From contig NZ_JBHUGS010000001.1 in assembly GCF_042682045.1 (NCBI RefSeq), positions 1,116,001 through 1,180,000 on the forward strand: a stretch of DNA of 64,000 nucleotides, given 5' to 3'. The notes under the pieces were generated by a model. It saw nothing but the letters and a program-made list of their open reading frames with translations. It was not told where the DNA came from and searched no databases. Made by a program: the position numbers and the translations under genes. This document shows positions 62,641 to 64,000 of this stretch, piece after piece; positions within the stretch are counted from its first letter, which is position 1, and each line of letters opens with the position of its first letter. The stretch comes from Sphingomonas_R arantia (GTDB taxonomy: Bacteria; Pseudomonadota; Alphaproteobacteria; Sphingomonadales; Sphingomonadaceae).

Positions 62641-63380
62641 TGTCGGATATCGATCGGGGACGGATTGCGAGCGACGAGGATCGCCTGCCCTGGCTGGAAC
62701 CGGTCGAGGAACAGCGCGCCGGCACGCCGGGTGCGGGCAAGACGATCGCGGCGCTTCTGGTCGCGTTGCTGGTGATCGGGCTGGTCGTGGGCGGGATCTT
62801 CTGGCTGAGCGCGAGCCGGCCGGGGGGCGCGTCGGGCGACATGATCGCGGCGCCGGAGGGCGACTACAAAGTGAAGCCCGACCAGCCGGGCGGGATGAAG
62901 GTCGAGGGCGAAGGCGAGACCGCGTTCGCGGCGAGCGACGGGCGCGAGACGAATGCGTCGATCGATCTGTCGGCGATCCCCGAAGCGCCCGTGTCGGGTG
63001 CGGGGAGCGTGACGAATTCTGACGCCGCGGCGGGTGGGTTGGCTGTGCGGCCGGCGGCGCCTGCGCCTGCTCCGGCGCAGGTTGCGGCTGCACCAACGCG
63101 GCCGGCACCGGTGGCGCAGGCTGCGCCGGCTGCTGCTGCTCCAGTGGTTGCTGGCGCGCAGGTCCAGCTGGGCGCGTTCGGCAGCGAGGCGAAGGCCAAT
63201 GTCGCCTGGAAGACGCTGGCGGGGCGGTTCGCGTTCCTGGCGGCGTTGCCGAAGTCGGTGACGCCGGTGACGGTGGGCGACAAGACGCTGTACCGGTTGC
63301 GGGCGGGTGCGGGCGGGCAGGCCGGTTCGATCTGTGCGCGGTTGAAGGTCGCTGGGGAAACCTGTTCGGTTATCGGCTGA
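62640..63380 (+). CDS. SPOR domain-containing protein
   Basis: 246 residues. One membrane helix near residue 35-55 (TIAALLVALLVIGLVVGGIFWLSA), then a periplasmic Ala/Pro-rich linker and a C-terminal SPOR domain (AQVQLGAFGSEAKANVAWKTLAGRF ... TLYRLRAGAGGQAGSICARLKVAGETCSVIG). SPOR domains bind denuded glycan strands at the division site. Following argS and preceding nagZ is a conserved alphaproteobacterial order. Confidence 0.94.
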   Translation: MSDIDRGRIASDEDRLPWLEPVEEQRAGTPGAGKTIAALLVALLVIGLVVGGIFWLSASRPGGASGDMIAAPEGDYKVKPDQPGGMKVEGEGETAFAASDGRETNASIDLSAIPEAPVSGAGSVTNSDAAAGGLAVRPAAPAPAPAQVAAAPTRPAPVAQAAPAAAAPVVAGAQVQLGAFGSEAKANVAWKTLAGRFAFLAALPKSVTPVTVGDKTLYRLRAGAGGQAGSICARLKVAGETCSVIG

Positions 63381-63419
63381 GCGGCTTGTATCACGCGTGA
63401 CGAGGTCGCCGCTGGCCCC

Positions 63420-63450
63420 AGGGAGATCCCGGCGTTCGCCAGGATGACGT
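63420..63450. repeat. palindromic repeat family B, degenerate copy
   Basis: CAGGGAGATCCCGGCGTTCG then CCAGGATGACG. Diverged from the other copies and sits between the SPOR gene and nagZ. Confidence 0.75.
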
Positions 63451-63514
63451 GTGGTTATGGTGCACTGTCGGCCTTGGGGTTTCGGGCACTTCGCGGGCGC
63501 GCTATCGGTGAGGC

Positions 63515-64000
63515 ATGACCCCACTGATCCTTGGCCTGGCAGGCCCCGAGCTTACTGCTGACGAAGCGGCTTTCTTCAAGGACTGCGACCCGGCCGGGTT
63601 CGTGCTGTTCCGGCGGAATGTCATCGATCGCGGGCAGCTACGGCGTTTGACCGACGCGTTGCGGGCGCTGGCGGGGCGCGACGACCTGCCCATCCTGATC
63701 GATCAGGAGGGCGGGCGCGTGGCGCGGATGCAGCCGCCGGAGTGGCCGGCTTTCCCGCCGGGTGGGGTGTTCGGGCCGTTGTACGACCGCGCACCGGTGT
63801 CGGCGATCGAGGCGATGCTGGCCAATGCGGAGGCGATCGGCGCGATGCTGCGCGAGGTCGGCATCACGGTGGACTGCCTGCCATTGCTCGATGTGCGGCA
63901 GGACGGCGCACACGACATCATCGGCGACCGCGCGCTGGGGAGCGAGCCGATGCAGGTCGCTGCGCTGGGCCGCGCGACGATCGACGGGTTGGCGCGCGCG
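63515..64000 (+). CDS. nagZ: beta-N-acetylhexosaminidase NagZ (N-terminal part)
   Basis: 162 residues from ATG at 63515; continues beyond the right edge. GH3 family, cytosolic muropeptide recycling enzyme. Visible: GLAGPELTADEAAFFKDCDPAGFVLFRRN, PILIDQEGGRVARMQPP (a family hallmark) and LREVGITVDCLPLLDVRQDGAHDIIGDRALG. The catalytic Asp and His would lie near and past the edge. The SPOR-nagZ order agrees with conserved alphaproteobacterial gene order. Confidence 0.93.
   Translation, partial: MTPLILGLAGPELTADEAAFFKDCDPAGFVLFRRNVIDRGQLRRLTDALRALAGRDDLPILIDQEGGRVARMQPPEWPAFPPGGVFGPLYDRAPVSAIEAMLANAEAIGAMLREVGITVDCLPLLDVRQDGAHDIIGDRALGSEPMQVAALGRATIDGLARA

Overview
The window is GC-rich, gene-dense chromosome from an alphaproteobacterium, most likely a Sphingomonas-type (Sphingomonadaceae) bacterium. 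Support: a glycine-dependent 5-aminolevulinate synthase (hemA, C4 pathway typical of Alphaproteobacteria); a TonB-dependent receptor coupled to a beta-propeller phytase; a LOV-HWE histidine kinase; a SWIB-domain protein; and many copies of the intergenic palindrome TTCGAGCCTGTCGAGAAC, which I associate with sphingomonads. No rRNA, tRNA, CRISPR array, insertion sequence or prophage was seen.

Layout. 1-2.8 kb: agmatine deiminase fragment, a TonB-like protein, rpsD, chorismate mutase. 2.9-6.5 kb: leftward block rpiB-glyA-nrdR followed by an unusual GIY-YIG/TrmJ fusion gene whose linker is made of palindromic repeats. 6.6-10.8 kb: lipoprotein, DUF3429 membrane protein, a low-GC FkbM methyltransferase, a Tat-exported GH76-like protein, csaA. 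11-18.1 kb: hemA and murI leftward; plsY, dprA and topA rightward. 18.4-21.2 kb: leftward coaBC-dut-moeB/thiF-dsrE operon. 21.3-28 kb: bestrophin-like channel, TonB receptor plus phytase behind a probable Pho box array, and a MASE1-PAS-GGDEF cyclase. 28.1-34.5 kb: oxidative sugar catabolism in two units (ketoglutarate-semialdehyde dehydrogenase, AraD1/GguC, sugar 1-dehydrogenase; then KDGal kinase, KDPGal aldolase, lactonase), with a GntR-like operator inside the second promoter. 34.5-41.4 kb: glutamine amidotransferase, LOV kinase, phosphoesterase, GreA/B-like factor, PEBP protein, rarA and a frameshifted glycosyltransferase. 41.5-50.7 kb: rpoB-rpoC and a SWIB protein. 51-56.5 kb: a three-gene exported protein/M48 protease operon, clpA and a DUF1192 protein. 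56.6-64 kb: quinone oxidoreductase, asd, GFA protein, alpha/beta hydrolase, two small proteins, argS, a SPOR protein and the start of nagZ.

How the genes work together. Phosphate acquisition (receptor plus phytase) appears to be PhoB-controlled. The sugar cluster would oxidise L-arabinose and/or D-galactose to the lactone and then the aldonate, and carry the dehydrated products either to 2-oxoglutarate (pentose branch) or to pyruvate and glyceraldehyde-3-phosphate (hexose branch); the aldonate dehydratase is not in the window. Essential information-processing genes (rpsD, topA, rpoBC, argS, clpA) are interspersed with these accessory functions.

Most notable findings: the repeat-made GIY-YIG-TrmJ fusion, the 11-bp-phased Pho box array before the phytase operon, the operator embedded in the dgoK promoter, the (GC)5 frameshift in a glycosyltransferase, a nested cloverleaf-like palindrome at 10815-10899, and the rpoBC locus without rplJL.
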